Positions 47,081-58,262 of a stretch of DNA of 58,651 nucleotides are shown in pieces; positions within the stretch are counted from its first letter, which is position 1, and every line of letters begins with the position of its first letter. Both the position numbers and the translations under genes were made by a program. The stretch is taken from contig LSSL01001125.1 in assembly GCA_001953115.1 (NCBI GenBank), positions 17,799 through 76,449 of the forward strand. The letters run 5' to 3'. The notes beneath the pieces are model-generated. The model worked only from the letters and a program-made list of their open reading frames with translations. It was not told where the DNA came from and made no database searches. This stretch comes from Smittium mucronatum (taxonomy: Eukaryota; Kickxellomycota; Harpellomycetes; Harpellales; Legeriomycetaceae).

Positions 47081-47090
47081 GGGGGGGGGG
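47081..47090. repeat. Poly-G run (10) in the ABC gene leader
   Basis: Ten G on the plus strand, so a C10 pyrimidine tract (with CTTTCTTCCCC after it) in the transcribed leader about 70-80 bp before the ATG. Pyrimidine-rich tracts near starts are seen in fungal promoters. It could also be a slippage-prone artefact. Confidence 0.6.
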
Positions 47091-47171
47091 TGATTTAAAG
47101 GAAATGTGGCGAGGATGACATGGTAGGATGAAGAGCAGTTGATTTTTCTTTGTTTTAATAATAAATCGGTG

Positions 47172-47178
47172 TTTTATA
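47172..47178 (-). promoter_or_regulatory. Candidate TATA box of the ABC gene
   Basis: TATAAAA on the minus strand in the context GCGTATAAAACACCG, 160 bp upstream of the ATG. It would give a leader of roughly 130 nt containing the C-rich tract. A/T words are frequent here, so this is suggestive only. Confidence 0.4.
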
Positions 47179-47183
47179 CGCAA

Positions 47184-48255
47184 CTTTCAAACCTCCAAAT
47201 TGCAATTTTCAGAGTAACTTCCATTTGCCTAGACAATATTGACCAATGATAAACATCCATATAAGCCTCTGGTGTTTGGATGCAAATACGTATCGTAATT
47301 TGTATTAGATAAAACTGATTAATAAATACTTCTCTTTAAATGTTTGACAAAATTTCGGGTTAGAGTGACCTTTGGAGTTGAGCCAAAGCTCAAGATAGTA
47401 TCTGGCAAATAACATGTCTAATATAGACAGAATCTAAATTGGGTTAGGTAGGCAAGATTACTGGCGGCAAAAGCTCATATTCCCAAACATTAAGATGGTC
47501 CATGATTTAATGGCCAATAGGTATACCCAATTTGGATCAGAGACATTTCGGCTGAGCTGATTGGGTATAGTAAATTAGATATTGCAAGTCACAAAATTTC
47601 ACCTTGCTAATGCGAATAAATTATACGTTTTGTTTTTTCCAAACGAGGCAGTAGCCCGCATTTATTCATCCAAAATAGCAATTCTGACATCTTTCGGGTT
47701 AAAGTTCATGCCTTTTCTATCTTTGCTCTCTTTGAAAATATCAATAATTTCAATTGGATTAGCTTTTCAGCCTATACAATAATATAATCGTATCTTCGTG
47801 TTATAGTTGACATGGCGCAAAAAATGATTCCAATTTTAGCATTGCTTGTCCTGAAAAGGCTAAACTAATAATTATACAAAAACCAACCAAAGTAAAAACA
47901 CTGCATTTCAGATTAACTATCTAATTTCCCTTAAAAATAAGCGGATTATTTGCTTTTAGCCAGTGAAATTCTAAGTACTTATATTTGCTACAATTTGCGG
48001 CATTTTGTCTATTAGTAAATATAAATAGTTAATAGAACATAACTATATTTAATCCAATCTAAGATTTGCAAGCGAAACAAAATATGTTCGGTAACGATAA
48101 GAAAAAACATAAAACTCAGTTGTAAATTATATCGCAATTTAGTCACCTGTTGTTAAATATGAGAGATTATCTTTGGGTAAGGAAGCTTTCCTACTAATTT
48201 TTTGCTACTTTCTTAATTTGGAAATATGGCGTTGAGAACAAGACAAAATTATTGA
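47184..48255. other. Upstream region of the ABC gene
   Basis: About 1.1 kb, clearly less A+T-rich than the deserts. It includes a CTTTGG..CCAAAG foldback near 47370-47392 and a 10-bp inverted repeat at 47522-47569. The plus-strand open frame at 47582-47782 has no motif and is probably chance. It may carry control sites for the ABC gene or an unrecognised divergent gene. Confidence 0.45.
47522..47569. repeat. Inverted repeat TATACCCAAT / ATTGGGTATA
   Basis: Perfect 10-bp arms (47522-47531 and 47560-47569) with a 28-bp spacer, about 0.5 kb upstream of the ABC start. Candidate regulator site or transposon relic. Confidence 0.45.
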
Positions 48256-48259
48256 TTAA
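48256..48259. repeat. TTAA target duplication, left (piggyBac-type MITE)
   Basis: TTAA next to CCCTTTC; a second TTAA is at 48424-48427. Confidence 0.65.
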
Positions 48260-48423
48260 CCCTTTCCGGGCCCAAATTTGTGCTTTGCCCCTATTTGTGT
48301 ATATTTACAATTCTAATTTGCCCAAATGCATGATCAACCCAATGGTACTCTAATAATATTAAACTAATCATAACATTGAGCGAAAAGTGAAACCCATTTT
48401 TTGTATTATCGCCCCTGAAAGGG
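48260..48423. mobile_element. piggyBac-type MITE, 164 bp
   Basis: The left end is CCCTTTCCGGG. The right end read inward on the minus strand is CCCTTTCAGGG, a one-mismatch 11-bp inverted repeat, and the unit is bordered on both sides by TTAA. TTAA duplications with CCC-starting ends are the hallmark of piggyBac-superfamily elements. At 164 bp without an open frame it is non-autonomous and would need a transposase encoded elsewhere. The interior has G+C-richer words (TTTGCCCC, TTTGCCCAAA). Confidence 0.65.
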
Positions 48424-48427
48424 TTAA
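48424..48427. repeat. TTAA target duplication, right (piggyBac-type MITE)
   Basis: Partner of 48256-48259. Confidence 0.65.
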
Positions 48428-49513
48428 ACTGCGGAATAGAATTTTAAAAAGAAACCGCCCATTGGCAAAATGTTGAAATTTTAAATGATAATGTATTTTT
48501 CCATTTTATTGGCTTGGAAGTGATTAAATTTTGTTGTAGCCAATGGCTTACATAGAAAAAAAAGTCTGATCTTCACAAGAGTCTCCCATATATTTCTTGT
48601 TACCAAAAAAAAAGTCGCTTATTTTAAAATTGAAATTCAAGAAATAATTTTTTAAATCACCCGAATTGATTCATGGTGGAGTTTATGAACACCATAATGA
48701 ATATTTCTTACCTAATTTTCGTTATAGGATATTTATCTTTCGCTGTCCTTTTTTTTTTTTTTTACGCAGAATTCTTTCACTGTTGTATGTTATTATTTGC
48801 TTTTGTTAATATTCCCTGGTTTAATCCCGAGGATTTTTGATAATATTGACGTAGTTTTTGATATTTAATCATTTAATCATTGATGGCTTGGAAAATCATA
48901 TTATTACATACGTGTTTGAAACATTAGCGATGAGTGACATTGAAATGATTAACACAATCTGACACGCTAAAGATAAACCTGGCTAATTCATCTTCCAATA
49001 AAATTGCTTGATTTATTTATAAACAACATTTTGTGTGATATTGATAAATTTAAAATAAAAAAATTAAAAGTTTTTATTTTTCCAGTCCCTTAAAAAATTT
49101 TCATTGGTAGATCTATTTTCAAAAATATGGATTAATGTGTCTTCTCAGTTGTTAATTATTGGCTAATAATGAAAATATAGCCAACACTATTGCTAAAAGT
49201 AGTATTTAGCCTAATTAACTTTTTACAACCAAATTTTATATTACTAATACAAATCACATATTGTTTGCATGCATTATCTATCTGGGAGATTCTTTCGAAG
49301 ACCAGACTTTTTTTTACTGTGCAAACTATTGGCTTCAATTGAAATTATTATAAACCAGTCCAATAAAAATAGAAAATTACACTTTCTCTAATAAGTTTTC
49401 AAAATATTACCAATAGAAAATTAGCCCCTAAAATTCATATTTTGAGCTACCCAATAACATTATGTTTTATCTTTTCACCAACTTTCTGAATTAGGAAAAT
49501 AGTAAAAATATAG
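48428..49513. other. Intergenic DNA, no gene seen
   Basis: Moderately A+T-rich. The minus-strand open frame 49156-49338 is motif-free. A word at 48577-48592 (AAGAGTCTCCCATAT) resembles the ends of the inverted-repeat element at 49516 and may be a fragment of the same family. Confidence 0.5.
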
Positions 49514-49515
49514 TA

Positions 49516-50345
49516 GGAAAGTGTCCGCTCTCAAAGAGAATCTCCCATCTATGGAAAATTATTTTTTTATGCGGGAGATTATTCGGTAAACAAGATACTA
49601 GTTTTCATTGGTTTCATTATAGGGATAATATGATATAGTTTATTGGTTGGTGCCAGGACATTTCACCTACCTAGGCTGATAAGACCATTCATTCACCCAT
49701 CACATTTTCACCTACATTGAACTCGTATATGTATTCCAGATTATAAAGCAATCAATCTATCAAAAGACGTAATTGATGCGACAGCCAAAAATAAAAAAAG
49801 ATCATATTTTAAGTAGTCAAAAATTAAGTGGCATGTACGGTAGGCCAATCGATAATATGTCAACTGCCACATCACCTTGTTACTTAGATATATCGACAAA
49901 TTGCTCAAAATTAAAATCCAAATCTATTTTACTGATTTATTATTAAATTCAACAGCTTTTGTATTTAATTCAATAAATCCGAAAAAGGAAACATAAAATA
50001 TACGTAAGTAAAGCTTCCGCTTCATCTAAGAATCTTACATATGGCATCTCATTAAATTCAGTTTCCATAAATGGCATCGCCCTTTATAAAATCTTTCGAA
50101 TATAGGTATAACATATAGTAAACCACTAATGCCCAAATATCCTCTTTTGCACACCTACTTATTCAGAAACTCACTTCTTTTTTTCGTATTTCTACAACCA
50201 ATTCTATTATAGTATTTTTTATCCAATTGCCACTGATACTAGCGAGTTGCTTAATTCAATATTTAGTGTTTAGTCTCTTTCTTATTGCGTGTTGAGTGCT
50301 CCGATTTGCTAAACGGGAGATTCTCATTGAGGGAAAACACTTATC
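49516..50345. mobile_element. Tc1/mariner-type inverted-repeat element, 830 bp, non-autonomous
   Basis: The left end begins GGAAAGTGTCCGC and contains GAGAATCTCCC. The right end read on the minus strand begins GATAAGTGTTTTC and contains GAGAATCTCCC at the same offset. About 36 bp align with roughly nine mismatches, and TA borders both sides (49514-49515, 50346-50347). TA targets with such ends suggest the Tc1/mariner superfamily. No transposase is visible inside. Related words at 50008-50044 (TTCCGCTTCATCTAAGAATC) and 49572-49590 (GCGGGAGATTATTCGG) suggest the region holds more than one copy or an internally rearranged element. Confidence 0.5.
50008..50044 (+). repeat. Partial copy of the GAGAATCTCCC-end repeat
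   Basis: AAGCTTCCGCTTCATCTAAG followed by AATCTTACATATGG aligns with the left end of the 49516 element (AAGTGTCCGCTCTCAAAGAG then AATCTCCCATCTATGG) with a few changes. Probably a second, decayed end. Confidence 0.4.
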
Positions 50346-50430
50346 TATAAAATTTGGTTTTAACTTTTCTATCTCTAAAAATATACATCCATCAAACCAA
50401 AATTATAAAAATAAACCCAAAATTAAACAT

Positions 50431-50505
50431 TCATCTCCAAAATCTGCACTATGATTTATTTTTCATCTCCAAAATCTGCAATATGATTTATTTTTCATCT
50501 TCAAA
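50431..50505. repeat. Tandem repeat, 32-bp unit, 2.3 copies
   Basis: TCATCTCCAAAATCTGCA followed by TATGATTTATTTT recurs with a 32-bp period at 50431, 50463 and (partial) 50495, with single-base changes. Confidence 0.85.
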
Positions 50506-51438
50506 TAACCCATAAATCATCTAATTGAATAAATATTCTCTTTTTTATTGAAGATTCCCTTTTCGGAAATTTTTTGGTTAATACTCTTATCCTATGGTCT
50601 CCTATAAGAAATCAATCAAAACTTATGACTTTAAAAGATAAAGAAATTCCATATAATTTAAGCATATATCACACTAATAAAATCCGTAACATAAGAATCA
50701 AAAAATTAAAACGTTGTAGTATTAATTTTAGTATTCATTAAATGAAGCTTAGTTAAATAAATTTGTTCATGATTGACTTGTAAAAAAGGATAAAAAGATT
50801 ACTTTCCACCCTACTCTTCTTTTTAAATATTTAGATTTGATAAAATGTATCAAATTTATATTCAGTGTCTAAATATCATTATGCTCATACAAAAATATAC
50901 TCTTCTGCAAAATCTTGACTCTATATAAAGTATAGTTTTACAAATAGCCATTTTACTTAATTTTATTCTGTTTCTAAAATAGAACTTTTACAAACTAAAA
51001 AACTCTTTACTGAGTAAAATATTTCAAGCAACATTTTTAGATCATCACCATAAAATTAGGCCTTATTAGAATAATTTAAAAATATATATTCCCGGCTAGC
51101 AAATCTACTACATGCTATTTATGTGTAAATTTGGATTTTAACAAGAACAAATTTTTTTTTTTTAATTTATACTGACCTTTTTTTTTTTTTAACTAAACAC
51201 CAAAATAAAATGAAAACTACTTATTGCTAAGGTTTATTTTTATAATTATACGAAGGGGTATCAATTTTAATATTTGACCACCTAAACCAAACCAATGTGT
51301 ATTACAATCTATATATCTTTTCAACTATTCTTTGGTATCGATAATTAATTTATAAATCAACCAATTTGCTTATTCGATTTAAATGTATTTACTAATGGTT
51401 ATAAAAATAGAATTTTGGCTTCAATGTATATTTAAACC
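50506..51438. other. A+T-rich DNA, no gene seen
   Basis: No coding signal, structural RNA or transposon end recognised. Confidence 0.55.
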
Positions 51439-51658
51439 TTTTTTTTTTTTTGTCGCGGAATTTCATTGTTAGATAACTTTATTAAAAAATATACTAAAAA
51501 AACATGAAAAAAAGAAAAATAAGTAAACAAAAGACTATTATCCTAACTAAAATAGGCTCCTCTGCCGAACTACCGGCTGCGTATCTACGGGAAAAGAATT
51601 CAATATACCAACTGAAAGACTCCATTTCCCTGGTAACCCTTATAAATAATGAATTTGG
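51439..51658 (-). mobile_element. Short poly(A) retroposon, copy B
   Basis: On the minus strand about 205 bp of sequence end in AACAATGAAATTCCGCGAC followed by 13 A (T-run at 51439-51451 on the plus strand). A G+C-rich central block (51535-51635) aligns with copy A at 19.1 kb, including GTTGGTATATTG, TTTTCCCGTAG and GGAGCCTATT. Imperfectly matching flanks (TATATTTAAACC on the left, TATATTTTTAACC on the right) could be the target duplication. One minus frame reads FSWYIEFFSRRYAAGSSAEE, so the piece may be the last codons of a LINE protein plus its 3' tail. The plus-strand open frame 51504-51707 crosses the border and is antisense. Confidence 0.6.
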
Positions 51659-51659
51659 C

Positions 51660-54600
51660 TATATTTTTAACCTTGATTTGAGAATAAATGGTTTTTTCAT
51701 CCAATAAAAAATAATTTATAAGCTTGTTACCAAAATTTTCTTAAGTGAATAGGAATAATTCTGCTCAAAAAAGTGAATAATAATGCCTTATAGGGTATTA
51801 AAAATTTTCCTTACAGAAATTCAACCCAAATCTGTACCAGATTCATCCGAAAATTTCGATCAGAAATATCTCACTTAATCAAGCAATTATTTTTGATGTT
51901 ATACATCATGCATAGTTCTAAAAAGTTTTAAAAAAAAACAAATAGGAAATATCCTGGTTTTATTTTCAAAAAAAAAATAAGACTGAAAATTTTTCAGGAG
52001 AAAAAAACTATTAATATCTTAATTTTTCATTGTTTATCCTAAAAAATAAATCCATCTCATTAAAAACTAATTATTAGAAATTTATTTTTATTCTTTTCAA
52101 GCCCGGTCAAGAATCATCATCTTAATTTTAATTGAATGGTATATTTTAGGAATCAGTAAAATAGCAGACATATCATTAGAAATACGCTCTATAAAAAATG
52201 CTTAATCCTTGTCAAAAAATTTAGCCAATCTGAAAAATATGGTTAAATTAATATCCGATAATTAAAAAAATTTCATTATCAAAAAAAAATGAGAAAAATT
52301 AGGGGAGTATTTTCTAAAGTGGTTCCGTTGAAAGAATTGACATTTCTTGTGCATATTTATCGAAAAAAATATCTAGAGAGCACCAGTAAACGTAAAAAAA
52401 GTTTGATGGAGAGTATTTTAAAAATTGAACAATAAAATCGAATATAAAATATTTTTTTATTATCTAAAAGATATAAAAAAAATAAAATCCACTTCTTCAC
52501 ACTCAAAAATCCTTAGAAACTGGGTCCATCATTAAAAATTATCAGATTATAAAAAAAGTTCGATTTTGGAAGAGAAAAAAAAATCTTTGACATTGAACTT
52601 GATTTAACCTCGAACTATGGGAGAGGATTGTTTATAATTTTTTTTTTTAAAAAAAAACTCCCTTAAAAAATTTTAAAAGAAATTTAAGCAGTAAAATAAC
52701 ACAATATCCAAAGTGGAAGAAAAATCAAACTATTTGAAGAAAAAACATATTTTTTTGAAAAGAAATTTGATTTCAAAACATTATTTTATGTTCTTCTTTA
52801 AGAATATTAATGTGTAATATTGAGGAAATGATATATCTTTCGCCCAATAATTCATAAAATTTAAAAAAATACTACGGGTTATATTTCAAAAAAATCATGC
52901 ATGAAATAAACTCTCTTTCTTATATATATCTAATATAAGTCTTATATATTCCAATGAGATTTTATTGGACCTTTTTTCAACTAAAACTTTAGTAAAAAAG
53001 CCTCAAAAATACCTATGTAACAAAATCTGAGTATTCTTGAAGCATTAAACCTATTAAATCTATTAAACTTCATTTTAAGAGATTATATTCACATAAAAAT
53101 ATCTTTTATAATAATGTAATTTTTAAATTGAATTAAAAATTAAGGCTTAATTTTTTTTATAAAAAGGACAAATTGCACCTGTTTCAATATCATTAGAAAA
53201 TTATAATTTTTATTATAAAAAATTATGATGCCTCGAAAAAATCACGGGATAGTGAAATAAATCGTAATGGATAAAAATATACCGAAAATTTCGACAACGA
53301 GAATAATTATTAAGTTAAAGATAAATTTAAATACTAGTATGAAAGCTTTTATATAAATTTAATATATAGTGCGAAATTTTATGAATTACAGTGATGTAAA
53401 AAGAGGAATTATTTCTATAAAGGAAGCACTTAATACTGAATAAGCTTAAAAGAGTTTTTATTATTTAAAAGTAGAATAATCGTCAGAAAATTCATATTAT
53501 AAAAAAAACTATCCAGATAGAATTTTATTGCTGAGAATACTTTAGATGTCATCAAAAAAAAAATTTCATTAAGGGTGTAATAATCTTAAATTGGCCATTT
53601 TTTTACACTTAATCCAAAAATTTACCGATACATTATTGTTACATATGAAAATATAAAATATTTCTATCTTTTTATGCACAATTATATACTATATATATTT
53701 TAATATGTTAAATTTTTATTACGCATTAAATAGGATGTTTAAATAGTCCAAAATCAATATTTCATCCTTATTTCTGCAGCTGTGATCTATTTTCTATTTT
53801 CTGGGAGTCAATTATTTCAATCTCAAAATTTTTCCTAGAAATTTTTGAATTCAAATCTCAAATTAGCTATTAATTTATTTATACGTGTAAAAAAATAGTC
53901 ATTAAAAATAAAAAATCTGTACCTTTGGATTCATTTTTGATTTGAGATTTTAAAGTATCACAAAATTTTATTTTTATGTAAATATCTTCCTATTTCTGGA
54001 TAGCGTACGAAAATTTGTGAGTATTCGAATATTTTTTATATATTTGATGTTTTTTAGTTGAAAGAAAGCCTTGGTTTTTTATTTTATGTTTCGCGAATAT
54101 AACATTAAATAAATATAAAATCATTATTTTTGATTTTATTAATTGAAAAAAATGCTATAAAATTCTCAAATATAGTGGGTAAGTGAAAATTTAATTAACC
54201 TAAAAAGCAAATTTTAGGCCAATAAACCTTAATTTTATCTAAAAATCAATAATTTGCAGCTGCTTTTTCAAAATAAAAATGTGAAATAAAGTCTCTTTAA
54301 TTTTTCAAATATATAAATACGCTTTTTACTGCAATTTTTTTAAAAAAAACCATCTATTTTTGTATTTTTTAAATATTCATAGACATTACCTGTAATGCAT
54401 TTAATGTTTAAAGGAAAAATAATGAGTCAGAAAATAAGGAGAATATTATAATATCGATATTTTATCCACAATTATTTTTTATTAAAATTAAAATTTATTA
54501 TTAAAATTCTTTATTAAGCAAAAAAAAAATATCTTGAAAAGAGCCCCTCAATTATATTCCATTTTCCTCATACGAATAATCATGTTTATTTATATAATTT

Positions 54601-57239
54601 TATTGGAAATAAAAGTGGTTTATTAATTTTAAATTGTAAATTTATATTTTAATACATTTATTGTAAAATAAGAAAATTTTAAATAATAAATTTTATTGAA
54701 AATAACAAAAGATACTCCCTATTTTATGTAAAAAACAATAATCACAAAAGTTAATAAAAGTTAATAAAATAACTCTGTATAAACACATGTATTTTTGAGT
54801 TAAGTAGATTATATCATGAACTTTAGGCTCATATTATCAAAATTATTACAGAATTAAAAGAATCAATAATTTTTTTTGGATTATATCGCTGCTAAATCCA
54901 AATATACAAAAGATTAAATAAAAGCAAAATAAATATTCTACCTCTAACCAGAAAATTTAAATGACGGCAAAAATTATAATTGATACCCAATAAATTTGAA
55001 CCATTTATAATCATAAAAAACATATATATAGAAAATATTAAAGGATAACCGCTATGAAAAATTAAAATTAAAATTATAAAATTAATTGAAGCTTATTAGA
55101 AAACAGAATCTGTCGGATACACAAAATTACACCGTTTATAGAGTTTGTACTAATAAGATAAAAAGTATCTAAAAAAGTGATTGAATGTATCTGAAAATTT
55201 TTGCCTCATAATTATTGAAATATGGAAAAAATAATAGTCCATAATTATTTCAAATTGAATGAAAACATTTTTTTTAATAAAAAACTTAACATGATTCAAA
55301 TTCTTAACCGAAATATTCCTGCAATAGAATTGTAAATGCATTTTTTTTTTAATTTCCGAATTTCAAAATTCAGTAAAGAATTTATATAACTTAAAGGGAA
55401 AAAAAATCAAAATTATATTGTATAATTTTTCAGAAATTAGCCAGAAATATGTATATATATTTTTTGAATATGATAAATAGATTTCAATAAAATCACTTTC
55501 TCAAAAAAATTTTGAATGCATTTTAGGACTAAGAGGCCATAATTATCGGTTTTAATATATTATATATATCTCTAAAATAAAATTATGGAAAAAAAATGAT
55601 AAAATGAATAAATATTAATAAAATAGATAATTATTTCCGAATTAAGGCTGTAGATTTTATAATTAAAGTTTTTTTTTTAAAGAAATGCGTAGAACATCAC
55701 AAATTAAAGAAAATTACATATAAAATTGATATAAATAGCGTAGAAACGAAGAAAATTTTGAATTAAGGGGAATGAAAAAAAATCCACAAAGTTTTATCAC
55801 AAATATTTTTATAATAGGTTAAAATAAATAAAGCAGAAAAATATAAATAGAATTAGAATGCAATTAAATCATTTATGAAAATCAGGTAATATTATCAGGA
55901 CTTAAAACACATCTGAGTGCTTAGTGAATTTTTTAAAGATGTTAAAAAGAAGTTAAATTCTAATTTCGACACAAAATAATTTGAAAAATTACCCATATAT
56001 TATGAAAATAAAAAGAAGACCGCTTTAAATGTAAGGCAGTTACAGAAAATCTCAAAGCCACACAATTTTAATTTATGCAAGATAAAAGTTGATTTAGTTT
56101 AGTTAAGGTTATATTTCTGGGAAAGAAAGTTTTGAAAGGAGGGTCTCGAATAGAAAAAAAAGTAATATAAAAAATCTAAATTTAATTCTGCTAAATAAGA
56201 TAGTCCGATGAAAAATCTATAATATATCTACAAAAATATCATACGAGAAGGAAATGATAAAGATCAAAACAAATGATTGATTGTCAGCTTAACCTGGGAA
56301 CCAGTGCTAAAACATCCAGATGAAAAAAAGAATTTGTGGAAAGGGTGGCTTAATACCACAGAATAGAATCAAGACTGCTTTTAAAAAAATAAATGTTAGA
56401 TAAAACTAATATTATTTATTAATAAAAAAAGTTAAATATTTTCACTACCAAATTCGGAAAAATCGTGTTCCAATTGTTAATAATAAAAATGAAATCGAAA
56501 AGGGTAAATTTCAATTGGAAAAAATTTATTTATATTCAAAAAAAGTGAGAAAAAAAGAAAAAAAGCCCAATAAATTTCGAAATAGAAAAAAAATTAAAAT
56601 TCGGAAAAAGGTAGATTCAAATTGGGAATATTAACTTTTTTTCTGGGTATTTAAAATATTATGACAATATTCCATTTGTGCTAAAAAAGTATTAAACAAA
56701 CTTATATTAACTTATAAAACGAATTGATCTTGATTTATTTGTAAAATAAAATAAAAGTATTTCTCTGGAATTTCTAATCTGGAATAATTTCGGGTAAATA
56801 ATATTTAAAATATTTATTAAGATATCAAATTTAATTAGTGAGAAAATTTTTAAAACTAATAGCTCCATCGATTTTTTTTTGATTATATGTTAGATTTTAG
56901 ATCTAATTTTTACAGAATTAATCACAAATAAATTATAAGAAAAAAATTAAATTTATTCTAATTATAGTTTAAAGACAATATGTGTGCACTTAATAATATA
57001 TGATGAATAGGTTCTAGTTTTTAAGTTTACTTTTTAGCAATCTTTTCATATTATCATAAATGTGTCAAATTTGTGTATTATATGTTACAAAATTTTATAT
57101 ATTTAGTAAAAAAGTCACGTAAACCTCTATTACCATCCATAAAATAAATACCGAGGAAAATATTTATAATTAGAAAAAATTACTGGAGCCAATTATTTTT
57201 TGCAAAAACTCTATCGATAGGGACTTAAAAATAAGGGGG
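51660..57239. other. Extremely A+T-rich desert, no gene seen
   Basis: About 5.6 kb like the 3-27 kb desert. The open frame 55150-55341 is low-complexity. A slightly more G+C-rich patch at 56.10-56.36 kb yields no motif on either strand. Confidence 0.6.
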
Positions 57240-57258
57240 AATAAAAAAAACATCACCT

Positions 57259-58262
57259 TTCGGTTGGAGCTGCCATTATCCAATCTGTCATAAATGGTGA
57301 AGATTTTTATTTCCTAATAAGATTTAGCCAGGTCACACAAATATAAACATACGACTGGGTATATTGAATATAACTCACCCCCCAAAAAAGAAGGCGTAGT
57401 TGATTAGGATGTAAAAAAATAGAGGAAATAAATATCTGTTACATAAAAGAATTGCTTGAAAAGAATCCACTATATAATCTAAAAAAATTTGCTGGTTTTA
57501 TATATATTAGCTATGATTTAAGATTTTCCCAGCAAAAAATAATTAGAAATGTGATTTTAAAATATTCACTAATAAATTCACCTACGCTGAACCGATGCAA
57601 ATGAGTGCAATAGAAAATATAAGAAAATCGCAAAAAATCTTAAAAAAAATTCTCAGGTATTCAATAACAGGAATTTTCATTATTTCAATTGATAAAAATA
57701 ACATTAGTCGTGTTATTAGAAGAACTGGGGGTATATCTAGCATAAACCAAAAGACTGATTTTAAAATTCCTAAACTAAAGAGGTCGAATTTGCAAATGAT
57801 TGAAGGCATTTCATACTCATGAATTTTGAATGTAAAAAAAAGAAAAAAAATACTTATAAATTTAGCGACCCCAATTAATTAGTAGATGGTCTATTAAGGA
57901 AGAATTAAAAATAGTTGTTTCACAATCTATTATTGTTATAATATCAGATAATGCGCCGTGCCAAAAAATGATAAATTTAGTTTTTTTATTTATCTTTGAA
58001 TAGAATTTATTCGGATCCTTATTTTCCGATGTCAAATCCAACATAAAACGCTTGGGGCGTTTTTTAATTGGAAACAGAGAAAAATTATATTGAAAAAACA
58101 AAATTACCTAATGAAAATCAACCAAATTCCCACTGTCTACAGGTTGAAAAGGCTACGAGGATAATAGAATCAAAAATATTGGAATATATGAGAATTATAA
58201 CCCCATATATATGCATAAAGTTTATTTGGAACATGAATAAATTTTTTATTGACATGATTTAA
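57259..58262 (+). pseudogene. IS630/Tc1-family (DDE_3-like) transposase, broken
   Basis: Would cut and paste a DNA transposon. Pieces in several frames line up in family order. First comes a helix-turn-helix region (57262-57590) reading VGAAIIQSVINGEDFYFLIR, a stop-rich stretch, then CYIKELLEKNPLYNLKKF. Then the open piece 57595-57822 holds FIISIDKNN (first catalytic Asp, codon 57691), RRTGGISS and SNLQMIEGISYS, followed by TGA where Gly is usual. A third piece has IIVIISDNAPCQK (second Asp, codon 57947) and FSDVKSNIKRLGRFL; the family's NPIEE Glu seems replaced (NLFGS). The last piece is the C-terminal helices (58068-58262). At least three frameshifts and several stops. The total of about 335 codons matches the family. 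I could not find its inverted repeats. Confidence 0.65.

Noticed and set aside
44199..47118. Several plus-strand open frames (44199, 44692, 45057, 45808, 46900)
   Set aside because: All are antisense shadows of the ABC transporter gene.
47013..47183. Longer N-terminus for the ABC protein
   Set aside because: No ATG in the extension (the frame only opens at a TTG), and it contains a TATA-like word and a C10 tract; the ATG at 47012 has a good context.
55150..55341. Minus-strand 63-codon frame
   Set aside because: Same reasons: A+T-driven composition and no recognisable motif.
57582..57809. Minus-strand hydrophobic frame resembling a membrane protein
   Set aside because: Antisense to the transposase catalytic piece on the plus strand, which has recognisable family motifs. 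The minus-strand frame at 57862-58101 is likewise antisense to the ISDNAPC and KSNIKR motifs.
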